Origin: an uncultured Atopobiaceae bacterium
GTDB lineage: Bacteria; Actinomycetota; Coriobacteriia; Coriobacteriales; Atopobiaceae
DNA: 64,000 bases
Assembly: GCA_947625405.1 (NCBI GenBank)
Contig: CANQOF010000001.1
Span: 62,001-126,000, forward strand
Direction: 5' to 3'
This document shows positions 41,701-51,585 of this stretch, in pieces. The translations under genes were made by a program, and so were the position numbers. Position 1 is the stretch's first letter. Each line of letters begins with the position of its first letter. The notes under the pieces were generated by a model. That model saw nothing but the letters and a program-made list of their open reading frames with translations, made no database searches and was not told where the DNA came from.

Positions 41701-44700
41701 ACGGAGCGCTTTTCATCGCCCTTGGGCGTCGTCCAGGACGTGAACGGGTTGCCGTCTGCGCTCTTCGTGGGGTCCCTCATGAGCACCTTCGACCCGCCGT
41801 TCGCGGGTTGGGTGGCGGTGTTTTCCGTCTCCACCGCGTCGAGGTAGGTGAGCGTGAACTGGTTCTCGAGGACGTCCGCCACGCCGTTGCCGTCGGTGTC
41901 GTAGCCCCACACGGCGTAGAGCGTATCGTGGCCCTCCGTGATGTCGCTCTTCTTGACCGCCGCTTCGCCGGCGAGCACGCGCTCCGCGCTGAGGTAGCTT
42001 CCCTCGGCGGGCGCGTGGTTGCGTTTCGAGTAGAGCATCGTATCAGCCGTCCAGCTCCAGCCCATGAAGACGATGCCGCTCGCACCCTCGGGCTTCGAAC
42101 ACGCGGGCACCTGCATGGGCAGGGTCACGTCGTCTTTGCCGTAGGTGAACTCCATTGGCGCGGGCATGCCGGAGACCGCGCGGTTCCCCTCCGCCGCCGC
42201 CAGCGCGCTCTGGTTTGCGTCGAAGGAAAGCGTGAGCAGCTCTTGGTAGTCGGGCGTCGCATTGGCATTGAGGTCGATGCCCCACACGGCGTAGACCGTT
42301 TGCGGACTCGCCTTTCCCATGGTCACGCGCTTGACGAGCGTGAGCTCAGCCGAGGGATCGCTCGTCCAGATGGTGCCCGCGTTCTTCGCGTTATCCGAGG
42401 TCCAGCCGACGAAGACGGCCTTGTCGAGCGCGGGCGTGGCCGTGCTCAGCGTCACGTTGATGCCACTCACGTACTCCTCGTCCTTGGGCAGGTTCCGGAC
42501 GGTTCCCTCACCCGCGTTTGCGTCGTAGTGCAGCGTCGTCTTCGCTTCCGCGTAATCCGGGGTGCCGTTGCCGTTCTCGTCGACGGCCCAGACGGCGTAG
42601 ACCTTGGTGTTCTGCGGAACATCCCCCACCGTTTCGCTGGAGAGCTTGATGAGGCCGCCGAGCGGAATGAGACCCTCGGGGTCGCTCGTCTGCACGTCGG
42701 GAAGCGCCTCCATCGACCAGCCGATGAGCGTGTAGCCCGTGCGCTCGTTCTTCGGCTCGGCCGCGGCCGCGTCGAGGAGCGCCACGTTCTCCTCGCCCGG
42801 CACGTGGTTGTGCGCGCACGTGTAGAACGGCTCGCCCTTGGGATAGGCCTTGTGGTCCCTGGGGTTCTCGCCGCCGTTCGGCCAGTACTCCACGTGGACC
42901 TTGCCCTCTTCGTAGTCGGGCTTCCCGTCCTCGTTCTCGTCCGTGGCGTAGGCGGCGTAGAACGTGGTGTTCCCCGTGAGCTCGAAGCCCTCGTCGGGGT
43001 TGATGAGCTTCGTACTCAGGCCCGATCCCGCGTGCTCGGATTCCGGCCCAGCGAGATCGAAGCTCGGGATCACATCGTCAATGCGTTCCGTCGACCATCC
43101 CGCGAACACCGCCGGGAGCGCTGGCTTGGCGGGGTCGTAGTTCGTCCAATCCTTCACCCAGTAGAGCTCGTTCTTGGAGAGGGACGGGTCCTTGCTGAAG
43201 ACGGGGAAATCGTAGTAGCGGCCGATGAGCACGTTCGCCACTTGGAACGTGCTCGTGCGCGTCTCGCTCGCACTCCCCGCGCGGCCGCCGTTGATGTTGA
43301 AGGTGACGGTCACGTGCTGGCCGGGTTCGTAGTCGGGCGTGCCGTCCTCGTTCTCGTCGGCGGCCCAGACGGCGTAGACGCGCGTGCCATCCGCATCGAG
43401 CGTGGCCTTGGTGATGATGACGCCCGCAGCCGGCTTGCTCGTGCGATAGGGGTCGTGCCGCGTAGCGCTCCATCCGAGGAAGATCGCCTCATCGCGCGTG
43501 GGCTTCGCGCCCGCGGTCTCCGCGTCCCAGAGCGTGATTTCGGTGCCGGGGAGGGCGGTGACGGTATCGCGCCACTCGCTCGACGTGGGCGCTTCGCCGC
43601 CGTTCAGGTCGTAGGCGAGCGTGGAGGGCGTCTCGGTGAAGTCGGGCTCGCCGTTGTGGTTCGCATCGAAGGCCCAGATGGCGTAGACCGTCACCTTCTC
43701 CGCGGGCATCGTGAAGGGCGCGGTGATGGTCGCCGGCACGAGGCTCGCATCGTCGGAGCCGTAGATCGTCCTCGAGCCCTTTTCGAAGGCCCAGCCGTAG
43801 AAGATGATGGGCGTGCCGTCCTCGTTCGTACACGTGGGCTTCGTCTCGCTGAGCGTGACCTCGACGCCGCTCAGATATGTCACGGTGGCGGGATCCGGCA
43901 TGCCAGTGACGGCGCCAGATTCCGCGTTCGCGTCGTACGTGAGCTCGTACTTCTTCTCGTCGTAGTCCGCGACGCCATTGCCGTTCTCGTCCTTCGCCCA
44001 CACGGCGTAGACCTTGGCGTTCACCGGCTTGCCGTCCTTCGCCGGCGGGATCGTCACGGTGGTTCCAAGCAGCTGGCTGGAAGTCGGTTTCTCCGTGAGA
44101 TCGGAGGCGATGGGATCAGGCGAGCTCCATCCCACGAGCACCGCGCCCGGCTTCGCGATCTGGGTCTTTCCCCACGCGACCGTATTCACCTCGGCGCTGC
44201 CCTCTGGCACGTGATGGTCGGCGCAGGTGTAGAACTTGCCGTCCTTCCCCACCGTCACGTATGCGCTCGCCGCCTCGCCGCCATTGGCGTAGTACTCCAC
44301 GTGCGCCGCGGCCTCGCCATAGTCGGCGCGATCATTCCTGTTGCCATCTTCTGCGTAGGCGGCGTAGAGGGTGATCGTTCCGCTCGCCTCGCTCGGCACG
44401 GCGAACGAGTCGGTCTTGATCAGCTTGTCGCTCAACTTCGAACCGCTACTCGCCTCGAGGTCGTTCGCGGGGATGATCTGCGTGATTGCCTCGGTTTCCG
44501 TCCAGCCGGCAAAGACCGCGTCATGATCGCCGCCCGATGCCTTAGTCCACGTCACCGTGGGTAGCGAAACTTTTTCGCCTTTGAGCACTTGAAGCGAATA
44601 GCTGGGATTTTCCGCGTTCCTCGCGTGCCCGCCGTTCGCGTCGAACGTGAGCGTGAGGGGTGTTTCCGTGTAGTCGGCAACGCCGTTTCCGTTGATGTCG

Positions 44701-47700
44701 TAGGCCCAGACGGCGTAGACCGTCACGTCCTTGCTATCGATGGTTACCTCGGAGAGGAGCTCGGACTTCGACGTTTCGTGGTCGAGCTTGCCGTAGATCT
44801 TGGAATCCTTCGAGGCTGACCAGCCGACGAAGACGGCGTTGATGGCCTCGCGCTTCCAGGGAGAAGACGCGCCCTCCGGCTTCCAGAGGTCCACCGTGGT
44901 GCTCGGCAAGTACTCTTCGCGATTCACGAGGCCGGTTGCGCCCGCAAAGTCGCCACCGTTCGCGTCGTAGATGAGCTTGTGCTTCGTCTCGGCGTAGTCG
45001 GCGACGTGGTTGCCGTTCGCGTCTTCTGCCCAGAGGGCGTAGAGGGTTTTGTTGCCGTCGATGGTGATCGCGCCAGTGACCTTGGCGGGCACGCTGCCCT
45101 TGTTCGCGTAGCCGTAGACCTTGTCGCTCGCTTCGGTGCCCAGCGTCCAGCCGTCGAAGATGACCGCATGCTCGCCCTGGTTCGCGTGCGTGAGGCCAGA
45201 ACCATCGAGAAGCGTCGCCTTCTCGCCCTTGAGGTAGTGATTGTGATCCGTGGGCACAGTTCCCGAGCCACCGTTTATGTCATACGTGACGGTGTACTTA
45301 TCCTCGAGATAGTCCGCCGTCCCATCGCCGTTCGCGTCCTCGGCCCAGACGGCGTAGACCTTGGCGTTGCCCTCGCCTTCAGCGGGCATAGTGACTTGCT
45401 TGACGACCGTCCCCTCGGCGATTGTCCCATCTCGCTTGATGGGCTCCTGCATGCTCTCCGACCAGCCCACGAGCACGCAGCCCGTGCGATGGACCTTCGC
45501 GGCCCCGTCCTCCACGGTAAGGAGCGTGAGGCCCGTTTCTCCCGGCACGTACTTCGCGAGGTCGGTGTAGAAGACCGCGTTCGCCTTCGCGGTGCTGCTG
45601 CCCACCGGAGTGCCACCGTTGGTGTAGTACTCCACGTGGACCGCGCTCTCGCTGAAGTCCGCCGTGCCATTGCCGTTCACGTCAGCGGCCCAGACGGCGA
45701 GGACGGTCGTGCCGTCTCTGGGCATGACGAGCTGGTTGCCCTTGACGAGGTAGCCCTTGACCGTGGCTTCGCTCGCGCTCTTGTCGAAGACCTGATTCTC
45801 GACGTCCTTCTTATGCGCGGGATCCGCCCAGCCGACGAAGACGGCGTTGTCGTGCGTGGGCTTCTCCTCGCTCAGCGTGACCGGGAGGCCCTCGATGCCC
45901 TCCGTGGGCGACAGTGCTCCCGATCCGCCATTCGCGTCATACGAGAGCTTGTACTTCGTGTCCGCGTAGTCCGGCGTGCCGTTGCCATTCTCGTCTACGG
46001 CCCACACGGCATAGACCTTAGCGTTGCCCTTGCCCGTCGGGGGCATTGTCGTCGAGGTAATGAGATCGTCCGGCTCGGAAGCGACGTCCTTGGTCTTGCT
46101 CGCGCTCCACCCGATGAGGACGGCATGGTCCTTCTCGATTTGCTTCTTGCCCCATTCGATGGCGTCGTTGAGCTTGACGTTCTCTTGCCCGCTCACGTAG
46201 CGCTCGGGGCTCGTGTAGAACTTGCCGTCGCTTCCCACTTTCACCGAGGGGCTCGCCGCCTTGCCATTGTTTGCGTAGTACTCCACGTAGACGGCTGCTT
46301 CGTCATAGTCCGGTGTGCCATCGCCGTTCGCGTCGAGCGCGTAGACGGCGTAGAGCGTGATGTCGCCCGTCGCCTCGGAGTCCACGGCATAGGGGCTCGC
46401 GACGAGTACGGCGGAGACGTCGACTTCCCCGCTCTTGCCATTCGCGTCGAAGATGCCTTCGTATTTCGTTTTGCTCCAGCCGACGACCACCGCGGCCTTC
46501 CCGCTGCCATCTACCTCGGCCTTCTTGGTCCAAAGCGGCTTCTCGTCGCTCCCTTGCACCGAGGGAAGTTCCACGGACGCGCCGGGAAGCACCATGAGGT
46601 CTTCGGGCTTTTCGACATCGCCTTCGCCGCCGGCGAGGTCGAACGTGAGCTTGATGGGCGTATCCTCGTAGTCCGGCGTATCGTTGCCGTTGGTGTCGAG
46701 CGCCCAGATGGCGTAGACGCGCGTGCCGTTTTCCAGGATCTTCACGCGATCCACGCGATCGGGCTTGTCCGCGTGGTCCTCGTAGGTGAAGACCTTTTCG
46801 CTCGTATCCGTCTCGGTCCAGCCCGCGAAGATGACCTTGAAGCCATTTTGCTTCGCGTGCGCGGGCTTCTCGGAGGAAGTCTTGAGCGGGACATCGGTGC
46901 CCACGAGGTAGTTCGTGGTGTCGACGGGCTGCGAGCCGTCCACGCCGCCGTTCACGTCGTAGATCACGCGGTAGCCGCGCTCGTCGATGTCCGGCGTGCC
47001 GTTGCGGTTCGCGTCCTGCGACCACACGGCGTAGACGGTGAGATCGTCCTTGGGCATCGTGAGCGCACGGTACGTGTCCGCGTGCTTCCCAAAGGCGAGC
47101 ACCTCGTTGATCGGCGTGATCGACCAACCGGCGAACACGACGTCGACGCTTTCGCCGTCGATTGAGATCTGGGGATGCGCGGGCGCCTCGCGGCGCTCGT
47201 TTTTCATCTTGAGCGTGACCGTCGTGCCCGCGAGGTACTTCGTGGCGTCCGTGGGCTGCGTGCCCTCGGTGCCGCCGTTGATGTTATACGTGACGCCGTG
47301 GCGCTCCTCGAAGCAGTCCGCCACGCCATTGTCGTTCGTGTCCGCGCCCCATACGGCGTAGACGGTGAGATCCTTTGTGCCGGTGTCGACGGTCTTGATG
47401 AGGTCCTCAGGCGCTTCGTCGAAGAGCGTCGCGCCATTGTCCTTGAGCGACCAGCCGATGAAGACGCCCGTCCCCGCGCCTCCCGTGTAGGCGGGACGGT
47501 TGTCCTGCGTGGCGAGATCGTCGTTCGGCGCCCAGAGCTCATAGCCCGTGAGCCCCGGCAGCACGTTCACGGACGCGGGCGGTTCGGTTTCGGAGTGCGG
47601 TGTGCCGCTCGTGAGGGTGTAGGTGAGCGTGATGAGTTTCTCGAGGTAGTCGGCCTTGCCATTTCCGTTCGCGTCATAGCCCCACACGGCGTGGACCGTG

Positions 47701-50700
47701 GCGTTTCCGGCCTTGGCGTCGTCGTTCGTGATCGTGTAGGTCGTGATGAGGGGTACGGTGCTCCTCGCGCCCTGCGCGTAGATGGCGCTTGGCTTCGTCG
47801 ACGCCCAGCCGGCAAAGGCCACACGCGTGGAGGCGCCGTTGAGATCGACATGCTCGTGCGTGGGCGCCTTCGTGCTGAGCGTCACCGTCTCGCCGGGCAC
47901 GAGCCCCTCGACGTCCGCGGGCTTCGAGCTCTCGACGCCGCCGTTCACGTCGTAGGAGAGTTTCACCTTCTGCTCACTGAGGTCGGCGATGCCGTCGCCG
48001 TTGCTGTCCACGGCCCAGACGGCGTAGACGGCCTTGTCGCTCGTCTCGAACGTCACGCTCGAAACGAGGCTCGGCTTTTCACTGTTCTTGGTGAGCGGCG
48101 CGCTCGAGGCACGCTCCGCCCAGCCGAGGAAGATCACCTTCTTGCCTTGGTAGGTGCCGTCGTACTCCCAGTTCGCGCGGGCATCGAGCTCCACCTTCTC
48201 GCCCTTCACGTGCTGGGTCGGCGTCGGCGCGGTGCCCTTGCCGCCGTTCAGCTGGTAGGTGAGGGTGTGCGTCTTCACGCCCAGCGAGATCGTGGCGTCT
48301 TCCGCCTTCTCGATGTCGTCGTTTCCCTCGAAGCTCACCGTCGCGCCAAGCGCGGTCGTGGGGCGCGATGAGACCTTTGGCGTCACTTTGAAGGACACGC
48401 GACCGTCCGTGCCATCTACGCGATCGCTGATCTCCACGCTGCCCATGGAAGCAGGCTCGACCTTGATCTCACCGCCCTCGAGCTTCGCGTACGGCGTGGT
48501 GGGGTACGCGTTGTCGAGCGAGAGGTACACGGAGGCGCTCCCCGCACTTCCCGCCTCGAGCTCGAGCGCCTCGGGGGAAACCACGAGCTTCGAAGTGGCT
48601 TTCTTGATGGTGAACGTGAAGGTTTGGTCGTCTCTCGAGCCAGTGCTCCAGCAGGCGTTGGGCGACGTGAGCGTGGCCTTCACCTTGTACGTGCCGGCGT
48701 GGGTGCCGAAGAAGCGGCACGCGTCGGGGGTTTCTTCCCTTCCGTAGCTCTTCGTGTCGGTGATCGCCCCGCCGGTGGAGCTCTTCACTTCGCCCCACTC
48801 GAGTTTGACGTCGTCCTTATAGGCGCTCGCGTTATCGAGCTGAACCCCGTACTTCTTAGTGCCGTCGAACGTGAATTCCCTGGACGTGGTGTACGGATCG
48901 AGCTTCTTCACCGTAATCGTCACGGAGCTCGTCACGCGATTGAAGTTGCCGCTGGTGGTGCCCGCCGTGCCCACGGAGATGGTGGCCGAGCGCGTGCCCG
49001 CGCCCACGGGCGTGATATCCGCCACGTACCCGTCATCCTTGAAATCCGGGGCCGTCACGGTCATCACGCCTTGATCGCCCGCGGCAACCGTGCATTTGGG
49101 CATGTCGGTTTCGTCAAGCTGCTCTTGTGGAATCATCGAGTCGCTCGCGCCCTGGTACTTCACCCTGAACGCGATTTGCTGATTCTCGAGCTCCGTATTC
49201 TTCGTGTCGCCCACGTAGCGCGTGATCGAGGCGTGCTCGAGAACGATCTCGGGCGTAGCCTTGGCGATGGTGAACTCGATTTCGCGCGCGTCGCGTCCGC
49301 CGGTTTCATCCGCCCACTCAGTTCCATTGGGCGTCGCGGTCACCACGTAGGTGCCCGCATGGGTGGCCTTCGCCGCGTCATCAACGATCCCCATGCCCTC
49401 GCTCGTGGCGCCGGTCCCCGCCTTCGGCGTGATGCTCGTGAGCGTGTAGTCCTCGGACGCGTCGATGCCCACCTGCTGCGTGCCGTTGTAGGTGAGACGA
49501 TTTGGCTGCGGGACGTTGGTCTCCGCGAAGCGGAGCTCGCCCGTGGTCGACTTCGCCCAGATGTTCTGCGCGTCGCCGTCCACCGAGAAGGTGAGGTCGG
49601 CTTTCGTAAGGCTCTTGTTATTGACGGTGACCTCGAGCATGACGGTCTTGCCGTCGCCCAGATAGGCGTACTTGCCGAACTCTACGCCCGCCGTCTTGGT
49701 GGAGGCCTTGATCGCCTTGATGTCGTCTTCGCTGAAGACGATTCCCTCGGAGTCGGTTGTGAAGCGGATGGGCACTTGGAACTTCTTGCCCTGCGCGTAG
49801 TAGAGCACCTCTTTCGGTGCCTCGAAGAAGAGCTCGGCCCTCTCGATCTTGAATGAGAGGGATTTTTCCGCCCTGTCCGGGGTGCTGGTGGAAGCCCCCG
49901 CCACCGGCATCCATTGCGTGTTGTCCTCCGTGAGCGACGCCGTCACGGAGTGCGTGCCCGCGTTCGTGGCCACCGCGTTGCCACCGGCATCGATCGACGC
50001 GCCACTGCTCGTGGCACCGAGCTTCACGCCCTCGGCCCTCTGCACGCCCACCTGCGGTTTTCCGTTGTAGATGAGGTTGATGGGCTTCGGGAGCTGGACG
50101 ACGCGCGTGGTCTGCTCCGTGCCGTCCTTGGGATTGCCGGTGAAGTAACCCGTGGTGGGATTGCAATAGTCCGCGGACGTGGCGTCCTTGTTCCACGTCT
50201 TTCCGCTCGACGTCGAGTGGAGCGCGGTCGTGCACTTCGCGAAGGGATTATTGTCCGAGCTGCTCGTCGTCCACGTCGTGGTCCACGCGTTGTGGCAGTA
50301 GATCGTGGTCAACTTCTCGCACTGGTAGAACGTCTTGCTGAGCTTTACATTCGTCGCGGGCTTCCAGTCCCAGATCTCGAGTTCCTCGATGTCGCATTCG
50401 CGGAACAGGTTGTCCAAGCTCGTGACCTTGCTCACGTCCCAGTCGCCCACCGCCGAGACGTCGCGGAGCGCGGTGCAGGTGTGGAAGAGGTACTCGAGAC
50501 TTTGCATGCGAGAGGTGTCCCAATAGCGGAGGTCGGAGATGTCGCGCAGCTGGGACATGCCCTGGAAGAGGTGCGCCGCGTAGACGGGCGCGATGACGTC
50601 GGAATCGTTCGCGTTTTGCACCGCGTAGACGCGCCTGTGGTCAACGCCGGACGTGTCTTGTTGCCATGGCACGTTGCTCGCGCTCTTCCAAAGGATGCCG

Positions 50701-51086
50701 CTCGTCCACGGGCCGAGCTCCTTGTCGGACACGGTATCGCCCGAGCCGATCACCCTCTTGAGGCCATTGCCGTAGAGCGCGCTGCCGCTGTTGTAGGTGT
50801 CGCCGAGCTCGTTGGTGCTGAAGACGAGCACGAGCGGGGGCTTCGAGCCCGAGTAGTCCGTTGGGATCTTGTCGTCCGCGATTGCGTAATACGCCCAGTG
50901 GTAGTCAGTCGCCGCAAGCCTCGCGCCCGCTCCCGCGACCCCATCGCCCACGGTGGCCGCGCGCGCCACCATCGGCGCCGCCACGCACAGTATCGCGAAC
51001 ACCGCGACGCACGCCGCGAACAGGCGACGGATGGCGTCCACGCGACGAGAAGCTCGAGCATGAGACCTGCGTTTGCCTTGCGTCAT
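38694..51086 (-). CDS. Giant secreted repeat protein (BspA-type head, ~26 InlB-like/EF-hand-like repeats, triple C-terminal module)
   Basis: 4130 residues from the ATG at 51086 (GGGGGAAG upstream); the frame from 51134 adds 16 codons with no such site. Residues 1-42 are an export signal (MTQGKRRSH... cleaved near ARA-AT). About 150-270 is a BspA/DUF285-type leucine-rich head (DTSRMQSLEYLFHTC). About 310-950 are Ig/MBG-like beta domains. Then some 26 repeats of about 95-120 residues each join an InlB-type segment (LTYDANGG ... FVGWS) to an acidic hinge of the form AVWAxDxNGNGxADYxE, which looks like a calcium-binding loop. Three copies of a ~47-residue module (IYRLYNPWTGEHLYTGD...) close the protein. 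No LPXTG or membrane anchor is present. Role: probably adhesion. Confidence 0.93.
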   Translation of the reverse strand: MTQGKRRSHARASRRVDAIRRLFAACVAVFAILCVAAPMVARAATVGDGVAGAGARLAATDYHWAYYAIADDKIPTDYSGSKPPLVLVFSTNELGDTYNSGSALYGNGLKRVIGSGDTVSDKELGPWTSGILWKSASNVPWQQDTSGVDHRRVYAVQNANDSDVIAPVYAAHLFQGMSQLRDISDLRYWDTSRMQSLEYLFHTCTALRDVSAVGDWDVSKVTSLDNLFRECDIEELEIWDWKPATNVKLSKTFYQCEKLTTIYCHNAWTTTWTTSSSDNNPFAKCTTALHSTSSGKTWNKDATSADYCNPTTGYFTGNPKDGTEQTTRVVQLPKPINLIYNGKPQVGVQRAEGVKLGATSSGASIDAGGNAVATNAGTHSVTASLTEDNTQWMPVAGASTSTPDRAEKSLSFKIERAELFFEAPKEVLYYAQGKKFQVPIRFTTDSEGIVFSEDDIKAIKASTKTAGVEFGKYAYLGDGKTVMLEVTVNNKSLTKADLTFSVDGDAQNIWAKSTTGELRFAETNVPQPNRLTYNGTQQVGIDASEDYTLTSITPKAGTGATSEGMGIVDDAAKATHAGTYVVTATPNGTEWADETGGRDAREIEFTIAKATPEIVLEHASITRYVGDTKNTELENQQIAFRVKYQGASDSMIPQEQLDETDMPKCTVAAGDQGVMTVTAPDFKDDGYVADITPVGAGTRSATISVGTAGTTSGNFNRVTSSVTITVKKLDPYTTSREFTFDGTKKYGVQLDNASAYKDDVKLEWGEVKSSTGGAITDTKSYGREETPDACRFFGTHAGTYKVKATLTSPNACWSTGSRDDQTFTFTIKKATSKLVVSPEALELEAGSAGSASVYLSLDNAYPTTPYAKLEGGEIKVEPASMGSVEISDRVDGTDGRVSFKVTPKVSSRPTTALGATVSFEGNDDIEKAEDATISLGVKTHTLTYQLNGGKGTAPTPTQHVKGEKVELDARANWEYDGTYQGKKVIFLGWAERASSAPLTKNSEKPSLVSSVTFETSDKAVYAVWAVDSNGDGIADLSEQKVKLSYDVNGGVESSKPADVEGLVPGETVTLSTKAPTHEHVDLNGASTRVAFAGWASTKPSAIYAQGARSTVPLITTYTITNDDAKAGNATVHAVWGYDANGNGKADYLEKLITLTYTLTSGTPHSETEPPASVNVLPGLTGYELWAPNDDLATQDNRPAYTGGAGTGVFIGWSLKDNGATLFDEAPEDLIKTVDTGTKDLTVYAVWGADTNDNGVADCFEERHGVTYNINGGTEGTQPTDATKYLAGTTVTLKMKNERREAPAHPQISIDGESVDVVFAGWSITPINEVLAFGKHADTYRALTMPKDDLTVYAVWSQDANRNGTPDIDERGYRVIYDVNGGVDGSQPVDTTNYLVGTDVPLKTSSEKPAHAKQNGFKVIFAGWTETDTSEKVFTYEDHADKPDRVDRVKILENGTRVYAIWALDTNGNDTPDYEDTPIKLTFDLAGGEGDVEKPEDLMVLPGASVELPSVQGSDEKPLWTKKAEVDGSGKAAVVVGWSKTKYEGIFDANGKSGEVDVSAVLVASPYAVDSEATGDITLYAVYALDANGDGTPDYDEAAVYVEYYANNGKAASPSVKVGSDGKFYTSPERYVSGQENVKLNDAIEWGKKQIEKDHAVLIGWSASKTKDVASEPDDLITSTTMPPTGKGNAKVYAVWAVDENGNGTPDYADTKYKLSYDANGGSGALSPTEGIEGLPVTLSEEKPTHDNAVFVGWADPAHKKDVENQVFDKSASEATVKGYLVKGNQLVMPRDGTTVLAVWAADVNGNGTADFSESAVHVEYYTNGGTPVGSSTAKANAVFYTDLAKYVPGETGLTLLTVEDGAAKVHRTGCVLVGWSESMQEPIKRDGTIAEGTVVKQVTMPAEGEGNAKVYAVWAEDANGDGTADYLEDKYTVTYDINGGSGTVPTDHNHYLKGEKATLLDGSGLTHANQGEHAVIFDGWTLGTEASDKVYGYANKGSVPAKVTGAITIDGNKTLYALWAEDANGNHVADYAETKHKLIYDANGGDFAGATGLVNREEYLPSTTVDLWKPEGASSPWKREAINAVFVGWSASKDSKIYGKLDHETSKSELLSEVTIDSKDVTVYAVWAYDINGNGVADYTETPLTLTFDANGGHARNAENPSYSLQVLKGEKVSLPTVTWTKASGGDHDAVFAGWTETEAITQIIPANDLEASSGSKLSDKLIKTDSFAVPSEASGTITLYAAYAEDGNRNDRADYGEAAAHVEYYANGGEAASAYVTVGKDGKFYTCADHHVPEGSAEVNTVAWGKTQIAKPGAVLVGWSSPDPIASDLTEKPTSSQLLGTTVTIPPAKDGKPVNAKVYAVWAKDENGNGVADYDEKKYELTYDANAESGAVTGMPDPATVTYLSGVEVTLSETKPTCTNEDGTPIIFYGWAFEKGSRTIYGSDDASLVPATITAPFTMPAEKVTVYAIWAFDANHNGEPDFTETPSTLAYDLNGGEAPTSSEWRDTVTALPGTEITLWDAETAGAKPTRDEAIFLGWSATRHDPYRTSKPAAGVIITKATLDADGTRVYAVWAADENEDGTPDYEPGQHVTVTFNINGGRAGSASETRTSTFQVANVLIGRYYDFPVFSKDPSLSKNELYWVKDWTNYDPAKPALPAVFAGWSTERIDDVIPSFDLAGPESEHAGSGLSTKLINPDEGFELTGNTTFYAAYATDENEDGKPDYEEGKVHVEYWPNGGENPRDHKAYPKGEPFYTCAHNHVPGEENVALLDAAAAEPKNERTGYTLIGWSMEALPDVQTSDPEGLIPLGGLIKLSSETVGDVPQNTKVYAVWAVDENGNGTPDYAEAKTTLHYDANAGEGTVRNLPKDEEYVSGINVTLSTATPALDKAVFVGWTSDNAKNAGTIWTSDPSAELTLVKRVTMGKASPQTVYAVWGIDLNANATPDYQELLTLSFDANQSALAAAEGNRAVSGMPAPMEFTYGKDDVTLPMQVPACSKPEGASGIVFMGWSWTADTMLYSKRNHAPAEGSYLSAERVLAGEAAVKKSDITEGHDTLYAVWGYDTDGNGVADVLENQFTLTYLDAVETENTATQPANGGSKVLMRDPTKSADGNPFTSWTTPKGDEKRSVVFIGWAEGPVNLIVSKAMTADQTDELNVRLHEAGDYFDMPEEDAYLYAAWGYDEDGNGVADYNQEKAWLRYVYDYSLGESMANKPVDEVYLAGQNVPKLWNITDNNGGVAWQCETPTGHAVFIGWTLNSAFGSSVVSESADASDVAREVLANENPAPLQPITADTTLYAVWAIDADNGGAGDGTPDYTQKNAKLTYYESASGSTWSELSRSGVANPVTGLVAGKSYPMLNGAQLGLKKVYTDDAGAAHTAIFAGWSTVNPAERTFANGSEDEKSLHKLGIIPENEADSSYELSSLISGTNSNSITLRGTDEKLYAIYAVDEWGAGSETGDGVPDYLELAQRVEYYANGGVAVDANTHVDPDTGLFFTCADHHSAGQQAILMPVSEGREHIKHLEGTIVPDVDEDENETYALVPPKDDAPVDGVLIGWSEIEHPEFVASEAELANFACLDNEISNFPARGNARVYALWGADENSNGVWDALELKVTVKFDLLGGTGGEKPSDKQLYPRQSFETPTGTWKITLSGDDECVFYGWSTTKVLGAIGRDGTYTTEDGQRHQLNASDVTKAGDQFIVPDTGGSEIWLYAVYGVDLNDDDQADFFESGNPVRYHANGGAPAEGSDITLVDDVFYTCPHHHVANEPNVELLSIDKVPASQIVKDQCTLIGWSETQCSKVCKSLEDEESAGLIKGTTFIMPPSGAAEIYAVWAEDSNDDGTADYRASANQSIEYHSKEGTQPNGATLGDPFYVSTEKYLPNEKGVGLLTLNDAKGRIMREGYVFLGWTATAHDDVPETGTQVQVDSVRITTIDIPAEGNAKVWALWAVDANGNGIADYLEHTSSDPSGPGGSGTTGDPESPEGEFLTVYRLYNCKNGAHLFTRDPHEVEVLTTEYGDEWGYEGVAWMSPVTSNRPIYRLYNPWTGEHLYTGDYHEVQVLSANADDASWRYEGVCWFSDPEERVPIYRVFNPFSDGIGAHHYTTDAHEVEVITNLKPAGWNDEGIAWYAAG

Positions 51087-51141
51087 GGCACTTCCCCCAT
51101 TGGATGAACCAAGACCGGAAACAGAGCGATCCAATGCTCAA

Positions 51142-51170
51142 ACTATAGCGATACGCTCGGGGTATACCAA
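51142..51170 (-). promoter_or_regulatory. Predicted promoter of the giant surface-protein gene
   Basis: Minus strand TTGGTA (51170-51165) and TATAGT (51147-51142) are 17 bases apart, about 56 bases upstream of the start codon, in an AT-richer patch within otherwise GC-rich DNA. No obvious operator or phase-variable tract accompanies it. Confidence 0.5.
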
Positions 51171-51197
51171 CTATCCACGCATACACTCCCGGGAAGC

Positions 51198-51264
51198 GTC
51201 CCTATGGTCCCCGCGCTGCGACGTCGCCTGGGGTCGGTGCTGCCTTTAGTCCCCGCGCTGGGCT
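51198..51264. repeat. Two copies of the dispersed ~44-bp intergenic repeat
   Basis: Units around CCCTATGGTCCCCGCGCTGC and CCTTTAGTCCCCGCGCTGGG lie in the 182-base gap between the giant gene and hisE, just after the hisE stop. They match the copies near 15200 and 38100. Confidence 0.75.
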
Positions 51265-51268
51265 TTCG

Positions 51269-51583
51269 TCAATGCCTTGAATCGAGTTCGCCGGCTAGCT
51301 CGGCGAGGGACACGCCCTCGGCGTCGAGGACGACGAGCAGGTGGTAGAGCAGGTCGGCGGCCTCGTAGCGGATGTGGTCGTGATCATGGTCCTTCGAGGC
51401 GAGCGCCACCTCGGTGGCCTCCTCGACGACCTTCTTCAGCCGCTCGTCCTCTCCGCCTTGGAGGAGCTTGGCGGTATAGCTCTCGGAGGGGTCCGCGTCG
51501 CGGCGGCTTGCGATCACTTCCGCGAGGTAGCCGAGGGTTTCGGCGAGATCTCCGTCCCGCACGTTCGGGGTTCGCTCGCCCAT
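51269..51583 (-). CDS. hisE: Phosphoribosyl-ATP pyrophosphatase
   Basis: 104 residues from the ATG at 51583 (AAAGGG upstream), two bases after the hisI stop. It hydrolyses phosphoribosyl-ATP to phosphoribosyl-AMP. The all-alpha MazG-like motifs are present: EEATEVALASKD and RYEAADLLYHLLVVLDAEG. It is a separate protein from HisI, unlike the fused HisIE of many bacteria. It is the last gene of the his operon. Confidence 0.95.
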   Translation of the reverse strand: MGERTPNVRDGDLAETLGYLAEVIASRRDADPSESYTAKLLQGGEDERLKKVVEEATEVALASKDHDHDHIRYEAADLLYHLLVVLDAEGVSLAELAGELDSRH

Positions 51584-51585
51584 GG

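Noticed and set aside
40872-44564. 1230-codon plus-strand frame inside the giant gene
   Set aside because: Antisense shadow of the repeat protein; no domain, no ribosome-binding site, Arg/Val/His-rich composition.
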